A stretch of DNA of 64,000 nt. Origin: Thioalkalivibrio sulfidiphilus HL-EbGr7 (lineage in GTDB: Bacteria; Pseudomonadota; Gammaproteobacteria; Ectothiorhodospirales; Ectothiorhodospiraceae). Location of the stretch: contig NC_011901.1 in the NCBI RefSeq assembly GCF_000021985.1, positions 992,001 to 1,056,000 of the forward strand. The letters run 5' to 3'. This document shows, piece after piece, positions 8,279-18,120 of this stretch. The stretch's first letter is position 1; the number at the start of each line of letters is the position of its first letter. The notes under the pieces were generated by a model, which was not told the origin of the DNA, searched no databases, and saw only the letters and a list, made by a program, of their open reading frames with translations. The position numbers and the translations under genes were made by a program.

Positions 8279-9541
8279 GTGATCCGGGCCGTCACCGCGC
8301 TGGACGACCCGCAGCTGCCGCTGGTGCTGCTGCGTGCGGCCCTGTCGGCGGTGGAGGGCCAGGCCGTGGTACGCCAGGCCCTGTCCGAGTCCCCGCCCGA
8401 GGGTCCCTGCCACGTCATCGCCCTGGGCAAGGCGGCCGCCGCCATGGCCCGGGGTGCCCGCTCGGTGCTGGACGGGGGGCTCGCCCGGGCCCTGGTGGTG
8501 AGCCGTCAGGGCCACCTGGATTTCACCCTGTGTTCCGATCCCCGCATCCGCTGCGTGGAGGCGGATCATCCCGTGCCGGGACCGCACAGCCTGGAGGCCG
8601 GCCGCCAGTTGCTGGCATTCATCGACTCGACCCCGGCCGATCAGTGCCTGCTGTTCCTGATCTCGGGGGGCACCTCGAGCCTGGTGGAGGTGCCGGTGTC
8701 CGGGGTGTGTGGCGAGCGCCTGGCGGCGCTCAACGACTGGCTCCTGGGGGCGGGCCTGGACATCGCCGTCATGAACCGGGTGCGCAGCGCCCTGTCCCGG
8801 ATCAAGGGCGGCCGCCTGGGCCAGCGCCTGGCGGGGCGCAGGCTGCGCGCCCTGCTGATCTCCGACGTGCCCGGTGACGACCCGGCGGTGATCGGTTCGG
8901 GTCTGCTGGCGGCCGGTACGGTGCTTGCGCCCTGGCCTGTCCTACCGGCACATCTCGAATGGGTGGGACGCTGCGCCCAGCAGCCGCTGTTGCCCGCCGA
9001 GGTGCCCCGGTTTCCCCTGCGTGTGGTGGCGAACCTGGAACGGGCCTGCGCGGCGGTGGAGGCGGCGGCCCGGGATCAGGGTCTGCCCGTGTTCCGGCAC
9101 CGGGAATTTCTCGAGGCCGAGGCGGCGGCCACCGGCGAGGCCCTGGCCCGGACGCTGCTGGATGCCGAGCCTGGCGTGCACATCTGGGGTGGCGAGACCC
9201 GGGTGACGCTCCCGCCCGAGCCCGGTCGCGGCGGGCGCAACCAGCACCTGGCCCTGGCGGCGGCACGGGTGCTGGCAGGCCATGACGGGGTGCGCCTGCT
9301 GGCCGCGGGCACCGACGGCTCCGACGGCAACAGCCTGGACGCCGGTGCCCTGGTGGATGGTGGCACAGTATCACGGGGCGAGGCAGTGGGGCTGGATGCC
9401 GCCGCCAGCCTGGAGAAGGCGGACTCCGGGCGTTTCCTGGGCGCCGCCGGTGACCTGATCCACACCGGCCCCACGGGCACCAACGTCATGGACCTGGTGA
9501 TCGGCGTGGTGGCCGCTTCGCGGCCTGGCCGGGCTGAGTGA
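8279..9541 (+). CDS. Glycerate 2-kinase (MOFRL/DUF4147 family)
   Basis: 420 residues, GTG start 12 nt after metZ, so probably one transcript. The family phosphorylates glycerate to 2-phosphoglycerate with ATP (GckA/TtuD-type). Visible signatures: FLISGGTSSLVE, LISDVPGDDPAVIGSG, WGGETRVT followed by GRGGRNQHLALAAA, and LAAGTDGSDGNSLDAGA in the C-terminal MOFRL domain. Very high GC and few Lys residues, like its neighbours. A functional link with MetZ is not obvious. Confidence 0.85.
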   Translation: MIRAVTALDDPQLPLVLLRAALSAVEGQAVVRQALSESPPEGPCHVIALGKAAAAMARGARSVLDGGLARALVVSRQGHLDFTLCSDPRIRCVEADHPVPGPHSLEAGRQLLAFIDSTPADQCLLFLISGGTSSLVEVPVSGVCGERLAALNDWLLGAGLDIAVMNRVRSALSRIKGGRLGQRLAGRRLRALLISDVPGDDPAVIGSGLLAAGTVLAPWPVLPAHLEWVGRCAQQPLLPAEVPRFPLRVVANLERACAAVEAAARDQGLPVFRHREFLEAEAAATGEALARTLLDAEPGVHIWGGETRVTLPPEPGRGGRNQHLALAAARVLAGHDGVRLLAAGTDGSDGNSLDAGALVDGGTVSRGEAVGLDAAASLEKADSGRFLGAAGDLIHTGPTGTNVMDLVIGVVAASRPGRAE

Positions 9542-9542
9542 C

Positions 9543-9630
9543 AGGACGCAAAGCGCGCAAAGACGCAGAGGTTCTTTATTCAAACCACTTTGCGTGCTCC
9601 GCGTCTCTGCGGCCTTCGCGTTGTCTCCAC
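9543..9630. repeat. Family-C inverted repeat (C1), ACGCAAAGACGCAGAG words
   Basis: Left arm 9543-9571 (GACGCAAAG, CGCAAAG, ACGCAGAG words), right arm 9588-9630 (CTTTGCGTG, CGCGTCTCTGCGG, TTCGCG). The left arm begins 1 nt after the glycerate-kinase stop. The repeat separates this gene from the following co-directional gene. Confidence 0.85.
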
Positions 9631-9657
9631 GAATCAAGATAAGACCGCATACCTGAC

Positions 9658-10488
9658 GTGAACGAAGCAACCGACAGAACCGAGCCCGTGGCCTGCGTGC
9701 ATACAGAGGCCTTCGCGGCGCTGATGCAGGCGGACCCGGCCACCAAGTGTCGTATGGCCATGGCCCTGCGCGCCCGCTGGCAGGCGGGGCGCGTGGCGCC
9801 GACACCGGATGCACCGGCACCCGGGCCGGTGCCGGTGCCCGGGCGTCCCGAACGCCCGCGCCTGGTGGACCCCATGGCCGTGCCCCGGCGCAAGCTCACC
9901 ACGCCCCGGGGCCAGGCGGCCCTGGTGCACGCCATCGCCCACATCGAGTTCAACGCCATTAACCTGGCCCTGGATGCCGTCTACCGTTTCCGCGCACTGC
10001 CCGCCGACTATTACGGCGACTGGCTGCAGGTGGCTGACGAGGAGGCCCGACATTTCCTGATGCTGCGCCGGCGCCTGGAGGGACTGGGTCATGGCTACGG
10101 GGACTTCGACGCCCACAACGGCCTCTGGGACATGGCGGTGAAGACCGCCCACGACCCCCTGCTGCGCATGGCCCTGGTGCCCCGGGTGCTGGAGGCCCGG
10201 GGCCTGGACGTGACGCCGGGCATGATGGAACGCCTGCGCGTGGCCGGGGACCTGGAGACCGTGGAGATCCTGGAGGTGATCCTGCGCGAGGAGGTGGGCC
10301 ACGTGGCCATCGGCACCCGCTGGTTCCGCTATCTCTGTGACCAGCGGGGCCTGGATGCGGACGCCACCTTCGGCGCGCTGATCGCCGAGTACATGCCCGG
10401 GCGCATCAAGCCGCCGTTTCACGAGGCGGCACGGCTGGAGGCGGGGTTTACGGAAGCGGAGATGGCGCTTTTGAAGGGCGAAGGGTGA
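9658..10488 (+). CDS. Ferritin-like DUF455 protein
   Basis: 276 residues. A ferritin-like helical bundle with the Glu/His ligands expected of a di-iron site is visible: HAIAHIEFNAINLALDA, ADEEARHFLML and ILREEVGHVAIGTRWF. This is the DUF455 family, distant from ferritins and MiaE-type hydroxylases; its reaction is unknown to me. Residues 45-70 form a Pro/Arg-rich linker. The start is uncertain: GTG at 9658 has no Shine-Dalgarno and comes soon after repeat C1. Confidence 0.8.
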   Translation: MNEATDRTEPVACVHTEAFAALMQADPATKCRMAMALRARWQAGRVAPTPDAPAPGPVPVPGRPERPRLVDPMAVPRRKLTTPRGQAALVHAIAHIEFNAINLALDAVYRFRALPADYYGDWLQVADEEARHFLMLRRRLEGLGHGYGDFDAHNGLWDMAVKTAHDPLLRMALVPRVLEARGLDVTPGMMERLRVAGDLETVEILEVILREEVGHVAIGTRWFRYLCDQRGLDADATFGALIAEYMPGRIKPPFHEAARLEAGFTEAEMALLKGEG

Positions 10489-10491
10489 ACT

Positions 10492-10587
10492 GAAGTGCGA
10501 AGTGTGAATTGGGAAGTGGGAAAGCGAAGTGGGAAGTGTGAATTGGGAAGTCGGAAGTACAACCCAGCCACAACTTCGCACTTCTAC
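10492..10587. repeat. Family-B inverted repeat (B1), GAAGTGGGAAGTGTGAATTGG words
   Basis: Left arm 10492-10559 holds several GAAGTG, GGAAGTGGGAA and GTGTGAATTGG words; the right arm 10571-10587 is short (ACTTCGCACTTCTACC). It begins 4 nt after the DUF455 stop, and the right arm runs over the lpxH stop codon. Convergent junction. Confidence 0.85.
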
Positions 10588-11315
10588 CCGACTGTTTCCA
10601 GTTTCATCCCTTCCGGCGTCACCCGCAACATCCCGCCGGTCTCATACCAGTCCGCAAGCACCACCCGTTGGCATTGCCGGCTGTCCACGGTGAGCACGTG
10701 GATGGCGGGGCGGTGGGTGTGGCCGTGGATGAGCAGGTCCACCCCGTGGCGGCGCAGGGCGTCTTCCACGGCGCGGGGGCTCACGTCGGTGATCTCCGGT
10801 GACTTCATGCGCCCGTTCTCGCGACTCTTGGCGCGCATGGCCTCGGCCTCGGCGCGGCGACTGGCCAGGGGACGGGCCAGGAAGGCCTGCTGCCAGGTGC
10901 CGTCGCGCACCATGTCCCGGAAGGCCATGTACTCGTGGTCGTCCAGGCACAGGTTGTCGCCGTGCATGAGCAGGGCGGGGCGGCCGTAGAGGTCCACCAC
11001 CGTCTCCTCGGCGAGAAGGCGCATGCCGGTACGCGCGGCGAAGTCCTCGCCCAGCAGGAAGTCGCGGTTGCCGTGGGCGAAGTACACCGGCACGCCGGCC
11101 TCGGTGAGGCTGCGCAGGGCGGCGGCGACGCCCCCCAGGTGAGGGGCGTCGTCGTCGTCACCGATCCAGTATTCGAACAGGTCGCCCAGGATGTAGAGGG
11201 CGTCGGCCTCCCGGGCCTGCTCGTGCAGGAAGCGTTCGAACAGGGCCAGGATCTGCGGACGTTCCCTGTCCAGGTGCAGGTCCGAGATGAACAGGGTCTG
11301 GGGCACGACCCGCAA
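10584..11315 (-). CDS. lpxH: UDP-2,3-diacylglucosamine diphosphatase LpxH
   Basis: 243 residues. LpxH is the Mn-dependent metallophosphoesterase that hydrolyses UDP-2,3-diacylglucosamine to lipid X in lipid A synthesis at the inner membrane. The metal-binding blocks are all present: FISDLHLD, LGDLFEYWIGDD, HGNRDFLLG, MHGDNLCLDD and IHGHTHRPAIH. The longest start is TTG at 11315, abutting the ppiA stop; GTG at 11306 is an alternative. Translation is likely coupled to the upstream cyclophilin gene. The stop lies in repeat B1. Confidence 0.94.
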   Translation of the reverse strand: MRVVPQTLFISDLHLDRERPQILALFERFLHEQAREADALYILGDLFEYWIGDDDDAPHLGGVAAALRSLTEAGVPVYFAHGNRDFLLGEDFAARTGMRLLAEETVVDLYGRPALLMHGDNLCLDDHEYMAFRDMVRDGTWQQAFLARPLASRRAEAEAMRAKSRENGRMKSPEITDVSPRAVEDALRRHGVDLLIHGHTHRPAIHVLTVDSRQCQRVVLADWYETGGMLRVTPEGMKLETVG

Positions 11316-11900
11316 TCAGTTCGCGGGGGCGACCCGGGTCATGACCACCGGCTCCACCGGCACGTCCTGGTGCATGCCGCGGTTGCCGGTGGCAACGCCC
11401 TCGATGGCCTTCACCACGTCCATGCCCTCGACCACCTTGCCGAACACCGCGTAGCCCCAGCCCTGCTGGGTCTCGGACTGGAAGTCCAGGAAGCGGTTGT
11501 GCTTGACGTTGATGAAGAACTGGGCGGTGGCGGAGTGGGGGTTGGGGGTGCGCGCCATGGCCAGGGTGCCCACCTCGTTGCTCAGCCCGTTGCTGGCCTC
11601 GTTCTTGATCGGGTCGCGGGTGGGCTTCTGGGACATGTCGGCGGTGAAGCCGCCGCCTTGGATCATGAAGCCGGGGATCACCCGGTGAAAGATGGTGCCG
11701 TCGAAGAAGCCGTCGTTCACGTACTGCATGAAGTTGGCCACGGTCTCGGGGGCCTTGTCGGCGAACAGTTCGACGACGATGGTGCCCTTGCTGGTTTCGA
11801 TGCTGACTTTGGGGTTGTGGTTATCGGCCATTGCGAGGCTTCCTAGGGTTACGGACAGCAGCAGGCCCAGGCTCAGGAGCTGTCGGATCAGGTTTTTCAT
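11316..11900 (-). CDS. ppiA: Periplasmic peptidyl-prolyl isomerase (cyclophilin, PpiA-type)
   Basis: 194 residues. The N-terminus is a signal peptide (Lys/Arg, a Leu-rich core, AMA cleavage site near residue 25), so the enzyme should act in the periplasm. The cyclophilin core follows: [37 protein letters not shown] and the [16 protein letters not shown] segment. It speeds cis-trans isomerisation of proline peptide bonds. PpiB would lack the signal sequence. Overlap-free but adjacent to lpxH. Confidence 0.92.
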   Translation of the reverse strand: MKNLIRQLLSLGLLLSVTLGSLAMADNHNPKVSIETSKGTIVVELFADKAPETVANFMQYVNDGFFDGTIFHRVIPGFMIQGGGFTADMSQKPTRDPIKNEASNGLSNEVGTLAMARTPNPHSATAQFFINVKHNRFLDFQSETQQGWGYAVFGKVVEGMDVVKAIEGVATGNRGMHQDVPVEPVVMTRVAPAN

Positions 11901-12012
11901 GGGGTGGTATTCCGTGGGTTAACCGGAAGAGCCTGAATCATAGCCTCTGGAGAGAGGCGGCGAAACCTGCCGGCTTTGTTGTGTGACCGGGTTTTTCGCT
12001 ACCATTCGCGCC

Positions 12013-13435
12013 ATGTCAGCCACCCCCGTCAAGACCCGCTTCGCGCCGAGCCCCACCGGGCTCCTGCATCTGGGCAACCTGCGCACCGCACTGTTCAGCG
12101 CCCTGCTGGCCCGCCGGGAGGGCGGGATCTTCCTGCTGCGCATCGAGGATACGGATGCCGCCCGCAGCCGCGACGAGCACGTGGGCGACCTCATGGAGGA
12201 CCTGCGCTGGCTGGGCCTGCACTGGCAGGAGGGGCCGGAGGTGGGCGGCCCCCACGGCCCCTACGTGCAGTCCGAGCGCGCCGGGATCTATGCCGAGGAT
12301 TACCAGCGCCTGGAGACGGCCGGGCTGGCTTATCCCTGTTTCTGCAGCGAGGCGAGCCTCAAGCTCTCCCGCAAGGCCCAGCTGGCCGCCGGCCAGCCGC
12401 CCCGCTACCCGGGCACCTGTTCACACCTGTCACCGGACGAGGTGCAGGCCAGGCTGGCCCAGGGCCTCAAGCCCACCCTGCGCTTCCGGGTGCCCGCCGG
12501 GCGGCAGCTGCGCTTCGAGGACCTGGTGCGCGGCGAGCAGCGTTTCGACACCGACACCATCGGCGACTTCGTCATCCGTCGTTCCGACGGCACGCCGGCG
12601 TTCTTCTTCAGCAACGCCGTGGACGACGCCATGATGGGCGTGACCCACGTGCTGCGCGGCGAGGACCACCTGGCCAACACCCCGCGCCAGATGCTCATCC
12701 TGGAGGCCCTGAGCCTGCCCTTGCCCCGCTACGGCCATATCTCCCTGATCCTGGGCGAGGACGGCGGACCCCTGTCCAAGCGCCTGGGCGCGCTCAGCCT
12801 GCGGGAACTGCGTGCCCGGGGCTACCTGCCCCGGGCGGTGCTCAATCACCTGGCGCGCCTGGGCCACCACTATGAGGTCGACGGCCTCATGGACCTGGAC
12901 GCCCTGGCCCGGGACTTCGACACCGCGCGCCTGGGTCGGGCGCCGGCCCGCCACGACCCGGTGCAGCTGGATCACTGGCAGCATCTGGCGGTGCTGGCCC
13001 TGTCCGAGGCCGAGCTGGAGCGTTGGCTGGGAGAGGGCCTGGCGGACGTGGTGCCGGAGGGCGCCCGGGAGGCCTTCCTCAAGGTGTTGCGTGATAACAT
13101 CCGCTTCCCCGGCGAGGCCCGGGACTGGGCCCGGCGCCTGTTCGGTCATCCCCCCGAGGTCGATGCCCCCCGGGCGCGACGCCATGGAACTGGCCGGGCG
13201 CCGGTTCTTCACCGCCGCGCTCGCGGCCCTGGACCCTGCGCCGGCCGATTTCCGGGAACTGGCCCGGCGGGTGGGGGAGGCCACCGGCGCCAAGGGTCGG
13301 CACCTGTTCATGCCCCTGCGCGCGGCACTGACGGGTCTGAGTCACGGCCCGGAGATGCGCGACCTCTGGCCCCTGCTGGGTCCCGAGCGGGTGGCCGAGC
13401 GTTTCACCGCCGCCCGTGACTCACTGCCCCACTGA
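12013..13435 (+). CDS. gltX: Glutamyl-tRNA synthetase, interrupted by a +1 frameshift
   Basis: Start ATG at 12013. HIGH-type motif [12 protein letters not shown], the zinc-region Cys pairs ([12 protein letters not shown], later YPGTC) and a KMSKS equivalent [10 protein letters not shown] show a class I GluRS. The frame is intact to about 13165; the C-terminal anticodon-binding end ([20 protein letters not shown] to the stop at 13435) is in the next frame. One extra C in the six-C run at 13166-13171 explains it. Without it the protein would be 473 residues, normal length. As annotated, the first frame runs to 13419 with a nonsense C-terminus. Sequencing error, a second GluRS elsewhere, or a real mutation are all possible. 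Confidence 0.88.
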
Positions 13436-13443
13436 GATCCCCC

Positions 13444-14826
13444 ATGCTGCAGATCCACAACAGCCTGACCCGCCGCAAGGAAACCTTCACCCCCATGGAG
13501 CCCGGGCGCGTGCGCATGTACGTGTGCGGCATGACCGTCTACGACTACTGCCACCTGGGCCACGCCCGGGTGCTGGTGGTGTTCGACGTGGTCTACCGCT
13601 ACCTCAAGGCCCTGGGGTTTGATGTCACCTACATCCGCAACATCACCGACATCGACGACAAGATCATCCGGCGGGCGGCGGAAAACGGCGAGGACATCCG
13701 CGCGCTCACCGACCGTTTCATTGCGGCCATGCACGAGGACGCTGAAGCCCTGGGCGTGCTGCCGCCGAGCGCCGAGCCCCGGGCGACCGAGCACATCGAC
13801 GGCATGCTGGCCATGATCGGCACCCTGGTGGAGCGGGGCTATGCCTATGCCGGCGACAACGGCGACGTCTACTACGCAGTGGCGAAGTTCGAGCCCTACG
13901 GCCGGCTCTCCGGCAAGCGCCTCGAGGACCTGCGCGCCGGAGAGCGGGTGGCCCCCGACGAGGCCAAGCGCGACCCCCTGGACTTCGTGCTGTGGAAGGC
14001 CGCCAAGCCCGGCGAGCCCGCCTGGGACTCCCCCTGGGGGCCGGGCCGGCCTGGCTGGCACATCGAGTGCTCGGCCATGTCCACCCATTATCTGGGCAAT
14101 CACTTCGACATCCACGGCGGCGGCCAGGACCTGCAGTTCCCGCACCACGAGAACGAGATCGCCCAGAGCGAGGCGGCCACCTGCGAGCACTTCGTCAACT
14201 ACTGGATGCACAACGGCTTCGTGCGCGTGAACGAGGAGAAGATGTCCAAGTCCCTCGGCAACTTCTTCACCGTGCGCGAGGTGCTGGCCCGCTACCCGGC
14301 GGAGGTGGTGCGCTATTTCATCCTTTCCAGCCACTACCGCAGCCCGCTCAACTACTCCGACGAGCCCCTGGATGCGGCCCGCGCCGGCCTGACCCGGCTC
14401 TACACCGCCCTGCGGGGTGTGCAGGCCGTGGACCCGGCCGGGCAGGGCGAGGGCTACCGGCGCCGCTTCCAGGCGGCCATGGACGATGACTTCAACACCC
14501 CGGTGGCTATGGCCGTGCTGTTTGATATCGCCCGGGAGCTCAATCGCCTGCGGGACGAGGACCCGGCCGGGGCGGCGCCCCTGGCGGGGCTGCTGCGGGA
14601 GCTGGGTGGGATGCTCGGCCTGCTGGCGGGGGACCCGGAGGCCTTCCTCAAGGGCGGCGAGGCCGGTGATCTGGACGAGGCGGCCATCGAGGCCCTGATC
14701 GCCCAGCGCCTGGCGGCCAGGAAGGCGAAGGACTTCGCCGAGGCCGACCGCATCCGCGACGAACTGGCAGGACAGGGGGTCGTGCTGGAAGACGGCCCGG
14801 GCGGGACCACCTGGCGGCGGGGGTAA
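13444..14826 (+). CDS. cysS: Cysteinyl-tRNA synthetase
   Basis: 460 residues, normal length. Class I synthetase charging tRNA-Cys. Zinc ligands include C28 (YVCGMTVYD), the Cys of HIECSAMS and the HH of [18 protein letters not shown] is the HIGH motif and [10 protein letters not shown] the KMSKS loop. Starts 8 nt after the gltX frame ends, so the two synthetase genes are likely one unit. The C-terminal region keeps the DALR-type helices ([15 protein letters not shown]). Confidence 0.97.
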   Translation: MLQIHNSLTRRKETFTPMEPGRVRMYVCGMTVYDYCHLGHARVLVVFDVVYRYLKALGFDVTYIRNITDIDDKIIRRAAENGEDIRALTDRFIAAMHEDAEALGVLPPSAEPRATEHIDGMLAMIGTLVERGYAYAGDNGDVYYAVAKFEPYGRLSGKRLEDLRAGERVAPDEAKRDPLDFVLWKAAKPGEPAWDSPWGPGRPGWHIECSAMSTHYLGNHFDIHGGGQDLQFPHHENEIAQSEAATCEHFVNYWMHNGFVRVNEEKMSKSLGNFFTVREVLARYPAEVVRYFILSSHYRSPLNYSDEPLDAARAGLTRLYTALRGVQAVDPAGQGEGYRRRFQAAMDDDFNTPVAMAVLFDIARELNRLRDEDPAGAAPLAGLLRELGGMLGLLAGDPEAFLKGGEAGDLDEAAIEALIAQRLAARKAKDFAEADRIRDELAGQGVVLEDGPGGTTWRRG

Positions 14827-14844
14827 CGGGGCGGTACACCGGAG

Positions 14845-14990
14845 TCAACGCAGAGGACGCAGAGACGCAGAGAACGCAAAGGTTTGTGTGTTCAATACAC
14901 GCATGAAAAAAGGGCCCCGGGGGCCCTTTTTTCATGCGTATAAAGCGGTGGATCTCTGCGCCCTTTGCGTCTCTGCGCCCTCTGCGTTCC
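14845..14990. repeat. Family-C inverted repeat (C2) enclosing a terminator
   Basis: Left arm 14845-14882 (ACGCAGAGG, ACGCAGAG, AACGCAAAGG), right arm 14952-14990 (CTCTGCG, CCTTTGCG, TCTCTGCG, CCTCTGCG). The loop holds a strong intrinsic terminator at 14899-14939. Convergent cysS/folD junction. Confidence 0.9.
14899..14939. terminator. Bidirectional intrinsic terminator between cysS and folD
   Basis: A 19-bp perfect stem: the 5' arm holds six A then GGGCCC, the 3' arm GGGCCC then six T, loop CGG. The A and T runs give a U-tract on both strands, so it can serve cysS and folD. Confidence 0.92.
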
Positions 14991-15009
14991 CAGCCGCACC
15001 CTAGCAACA

Positions 15010-15867
15010 TCACCTGCCGAGACGCGACTCATACGACTGGATCGTGTTCTTCATGAGCATGGCCACGGTCATGGGCCCGACGCCGCCCGGGACCGGGGTG
15101 ATCCAGGCGGCGCGCTCGGCGGCGGCTGCGAAGCTCACGTCACCCACCAGGCGGCCGTCCTCCAGGCGGTTCATGCCCACGTCGATCACCGTGGCGCCGG
15201 GTTTGATCCACTCCCCGGGCACCAGGTCCGGCCGGCCCACGGCCACCACCACGATGTCGGCACGGGCCACGTGCTCGGCGGTGTCGGTGGTGAAGCGGTG
15301 GCACACGGTCACCGTGGCGCCGGCCAGCATCAGCTCCAGGGCCATGGGCCGGCCGACGATGTTGGAGGCGCCCACCACCACCGCGTTGCGGCCCTTGTAG
15401 ACCTCGCCCGTGCTGTCCAGCAGGCGCATCACCCCGTAGGGGGTGCAGGGGCGCAGGGTGGGCAGGCGCACCGCCAGGCGGCCCACGTTATAGGGGTGGA
15501 AGCCGTCCACGTCCTTGGCCGGATCGATGCGCTCGATTACCGTCTCGGTGTCGAAATGGGCGGGCAGGGGCAGCTGCACCAGGATGCCGTCCACGGCGGG
15601 GTCGGCGTTGAGTGCGTCGATGAGGTCCAGCAGGACCGACTGGGGCGTGTCGGCGGGCAGGTCGTGGGAACGGGATTCGATGCCCAGGGCCTCGCAGGTG
15701 CGCCGCTTGTTGCGCACGTAGACCTGGGAGGCGGGATTCTCGCCCACCAGCACCACCGCCAGTCCCGGCGCCCGCCGCCCCTGGGCGGTGTGCCGCTCGA
15801 CCGCCTGGCGGACTTCCTCGTGCACCTGTTGGGCCACCTGGCGTCCGTCGATCAGTCTGGCGGTCAT
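15010..15867 (-). CDS. folD: Bifunctional methylenetetrahydrofolate dehydrogenase/cyclohydrolase
   Basis: 285 residues from ATG 15867, which has AGGA 9 nt upstream; an in-frame TTG at 15876 is less likely. FolD oxidises 5,10-methylene-THF to methenyl-THF with NADP and hydrolyses it to 10-formyl-THF. The catalytic lysine is in [48 protein letters not shown] and [16 protein letters not shown] are the family signatures. Single gene, convergent with cysS. Confidence 0.96.
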   Translation of the reverse strand: MTARLIDGRQVAQQVHEEVRQAVERHTAQGRRAPGLAVVLVGENPASQVYVRNKRRTCEALGIESRSHDLPADTPQSVLLDLIDALNADPAVDGILVQLPLPAHFDTETVIERIDPAKDVDGFHPYNVGRLAVRLPTLRPCTPYGVMRLLDSTGEVYKGRNAVVVGASNIVGRPMALELMLAGATVTVCHRFTTDTAEHVARADIVVVAVGRPDLVPGEWIKPGATVIDVGMNRLEDGRLVGDVSFAAAAERAAWITPVPGGVGPMTVAMLMKNTIQSYESRLGR

Positions 15868-15951
15868 AGGGTTCAATCCTGGTAAATTTGAGCGGGCGCA
15901 AATTCTCGCATGGCCCCCCTGTTTGCCACAAGAAACGAGGGGCTGAACGCG

Positions 15952-15981
15952 TTGACGGGGGCGGCGCTCGACGGGTATGAT
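15952..15981 (+). promoter_or_regulatory. Promoter of the tRNA cluster
   Basis: TTGACG (15952-15957), 18-nt spacer, TATGAT (15976-15981): five of six at each box. A start near 15988 would leave about 50 nt before tRNA-Pro, a usual leader for processed tRNA transcripts. Confidence 0.7.
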
Positions 15982-16039
15982 GCGCAGCTTCTCCGCAACG
16001 CAGGGCCGCTAGCTCGTGTGCGGCCAGCACTCGGTTTTC

Positions 16040-16116
16040 CGGGGTATAGCGCAGTCTGGTAGCGCGCCTGCTTTGGGAGCAGGATGTCGGGGGTTCGAAT
16101 CCCTCTACCCCGACCA
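16040..16116 (+). tRNA. tRNA-Pro (TGG)
   Basis: 77 nt including an encoded CCA. Acceptor CGGGGTA pairs with TACCCCG; the anticodon arm CCTGC/GCAGG presents TGG; the T-loop is GGTTCGAATCC. First gene of a Pro-Arg-His-Lys cluster. Confidence 0.96.
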
Positions 16117-16177
16117 TTAGCTCCAGGTCAGGGGCTCCAGGGCCGGGGGCTCCCGGGGCCCGTGGCGGAAACGAACT

Positions 16178-16254
16178 GCGCCCGTAGCTCAACCGGATAG
16201 AGCATCGGCCTTCTAAGCCGAGGGTTGCAGGTTCGAGTCCTGCCGGGCGCGCCA
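16178..16254 (+). tRNA. tRNA-Arg (TCT)
   Basis: 77 nt with encoded CCA. Acceptor GCGCCCG/CGGGCGC, anticodon stem CGGCC/GGCC-type with loop giving TCT, T-loop GGTTCGAGTCC. Decodes AGA/AGG. Confidence 0.96.
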
Positions 16255-16294
16255 TTCATGAGGGCCGGCTGGCGGGGTCAGGCGGTTCATTATG

Positions 16295-16370
16295 GTGGCT
16301 GTAGCTCAGGTGGTAGAGCCCCGGATTGTGATTCCGGTTGTCGTGGGTTCGAGTCCCATCAGCCACCCCA
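16295..16370 (+). tRNA. tRNA-His (GTG)
   Basis: 76 nt with encoded CCA. Acceptor GTGGCTG/CAGCCAC and anticodon GTG. The base before position 1 is G (16294) opposite discriminator C16367, giving the G-1 that histidyl-tRNA synthetase needs. Confidence 0.96.
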
Positions 16371-16424
16371 TATCCGTTATGCGGAACAACCACGCGATCC
16401 GTGTGGTCGTACCGGAAGGTTTCC

Positions 16425-16500
16425 GGGCCGTTAGCTCAATTGGTAGAGCAGTGGACTCTTAATCCATTGGTTGTAGGTTCAAGTCCTACACGGCCCACCA
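16425..16500 (+). tRNA. tRNA-Lys (CTT)
   Basis: 76 nt with encoded CCA. Acceptor GGGCCGT/ACGGCCC, anticodon loop CTCTTAA giving CTT. Last gene before the cluster terminator. Confidence 0.95.
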
Positions 16501-16508
16501 TTCCTGCG

Positions 16509-16538
16509 AAGGGCCCGGCGCGAAGGCGCCGGGCCCTT
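16509..16538 (+). terminator. Terminator of the Pro-Arg-His-Lys tRNA cluster
   Basis: AAGGGCCCGGCGC (16509-16521) pairs with GCGCCGGGCCCTT (16526-16538) around a GAAG loop and runs into TTTTGCGTTTT. Confidence 0.88.
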
Positions 16539-16642
16539 TTGCGTTTTGGGCAGCCGATGCTTACGCGTCGGCGGGGTATCGGGGTACAATTACCCGTTTA
16601 CTGCCGCCGCAACGGGTGCGCTCTGTGCGCGGGGTGGCCACA

Positions 16643-16727
16643 GCGAAAGTGGCGGAACTGGTAGACGCGCTGGATTTAGGTTCCAGTGGGGGAACCCGTG
16701 AGAGTTCGAGTCTCTCCTTTCGCACCA
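16643..16727 (+). tRNA. tRNA-Leu (TAG)
   Basis: 85 nt with a class II variable arm and encoded CCA. Acceptor GCGAAAG/CTTTCGC, anticodon loop TTTAGGT giving TAG. It follows the previous terminator; TACAAT (16585-16590) may be its -10 box, without a good -35. Confidence 0.95.
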
Positions 16728-16809
16728 GATTGACACACCGGGCGCGCGCCACGCGGGCGGGCCCGGTCACACAAGTTATTCAAGAGAATTTCCGAGAGGA
16801 ACCTTCGAC

Positions 16810-18120
16810 ATGCAAGTCTCAGTGGAAACCGTCAGCAACCTGCAGCGCCGAATGACCGTCCAGGTCCCCTCCGAGCGCATCGAGCAGGAGGTGGATCGTC
16901 GTCTCAAATCCCTCGCCAGGCGCGTCAAGATCGACGGCTTTCGCCCCGGCAAGGTACCCCTGAAGGTGGTGCAGCAGCGCTACGGCGCTGGCGTGTTCCA
17001 GGAAGTGGTGGGCGAGGTGCTGCAGAGCTCCTATCAGGAGGCGCTGCTGCAGGAGAAGCTCGAGCCCGCCGGCAGCCCCAGCATCGAGCCCAAGCCCCTG
17101 GAGCCGGGCAAGGGCCTGGAATATACCGCCACCTTCGATGTATTCCCCAAGGTGGAGATCGCTGATCTGAGCGACGTGGCCGTGGAGCGGCCCAGGGTGG
17201 AGGTCAGCGACGCCGATGTGGACAAGGTGATCGAGACCCTGCGCCGTCAGCGCAAGGAATTCGTCGCCGTGGATCGGGCCGCCCAGAAGGGCGACCAGGT
17301 GATCGTCGACTTTGACGGCAGCCTCGACGGCGAGGCCTTCGAGGGCGGCAAGGGCGAGGCCATGCCGGTGGAGCTGGGCGAGGGTCGCATGCTGGCCGCC
17401 TTCGAGGACCAGCTCAACGGCATGAAGCCCGGCGACGAGAAGACCATCGACGTGCCCTTCCCGGAGGATTACCCGGCGGAGAACCTCAAGGGCAAGACCG
17501 CCCAGTTCGCCATCAAGGTGCGCGAGGTGAAGGAGCCCACCCTGCCGGAAGTGGACGAGGCCTTCGCCAAGTCCTTCGGCATCGAGGAGGGCGGCGTCGA
17601 GAAGCTGCGCGAGGACGTGCGCGCCAACATGGAGCGCGAGGTGGCCCAGGCGCTGAAGGCCAAGGTCAAGGACCAGGTCATGCAGGCCCTGTTCAAGGCC
17701 CATCCCCTGGAGCTGCCCGAGGCCTTGGTGAAGGACGAGATCGAGCGTCTGCGCCAGCAGGCCCTGTCCCGCTTCGGCGGCCAGGTCAAGCCGGAGAACT
17801 TCCCCGACGAGGTGTTTCGCGAGGAGGCCGTGCGCCGCGTGTCCCTGGGCCTGATCATCCGTGAACTGGTCGCGAGCAAGGGCATGAAGGTGGACGCCGG
17901 CCGGGTCAAGGCGGAGCTGGAGGCCATGGCCGCCGGCTACGAGGACCCCAGGCAGGTGATAGACTATTATCGTAACAACCGTCAGGCCCAGAGCGGCCTG
18001 GAGGCCATGGTGCTGGAAGACCAGGTGGTGGACTTCGTGGTGGAGCAGGGCAAGGCCACCGACAAGCCCATGAGCTTCGACGAACTCATGAATCCCCGTA
18101 AGGAGGGTGCATCCGAATGA
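16810..18120 (+). CDS. tig: Trigger factor
   Basis: 436 residues. Ribosome-bound chaperone with prolyl isomerase activity that meets nascent chains at the exit tunnel. The N-terminal ribosome-docking signature is clear ([14 protein letters not shown]). The central FKBP-like domain covers about 150-245 ([20 protein letters not shown]), and the long helical C-terminal arms follow. GAGAGGAACC lies before the ATG. The stop overlaps the clpP start, the conserved tig-clpP-clpX-lon arrangement. Confidence 0.97.
   Translation: MQVSVETVSNLQRRMTVQVPSERIEQEVDRRLKSLARRVKIDGFRPGKVPLKVVQQRYGAGVFQEVVGEVLQSSYQEALLQEKLEPAGSPSIEPKPLEPGKGLEYTATFDVFPKVEIADLSDVAVERPRVEVSDADVDKVIETLRRQRKEFVAVDRAAQKGDQVIVDFDGSLDGEAFEGGKGEAMPVELGEGRMLAAFEDQLNGMKPGDEKTIDVPFPEDYPAENLKGKTAQFAIKVREVKEPTLPEVDEAFAKSFGIEEGGVEKLREDVRANMEREVAQALKAKVKDQVMQALFKAHPLELPEALVKDEIERLRQQALSRFGGQVKPENFPDEVFREEAVRRVSLGLIIRELVASKGMKVDAGRVKAELEAMAAGYEDPRQVIDYYRNNRQAQSGLEAMVLEDQVVDFVVEQGKATDKPMSFDELMNPRKEGASE

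Noticed and set aside
13166-13171. Programmed frameshifting in gltX
   Set aside because: No slippery heptamer with a downstream stimulator is evident, and GluRS is not known to use one; a homopolymer error or mutation is simpler.
14648-15013. Small proteins with LCVLCV or CALCVP stretches at repeat arms
   Set aside because: They are translations of family-C repeat words and recur wherever the word recurs; no start context or domain.
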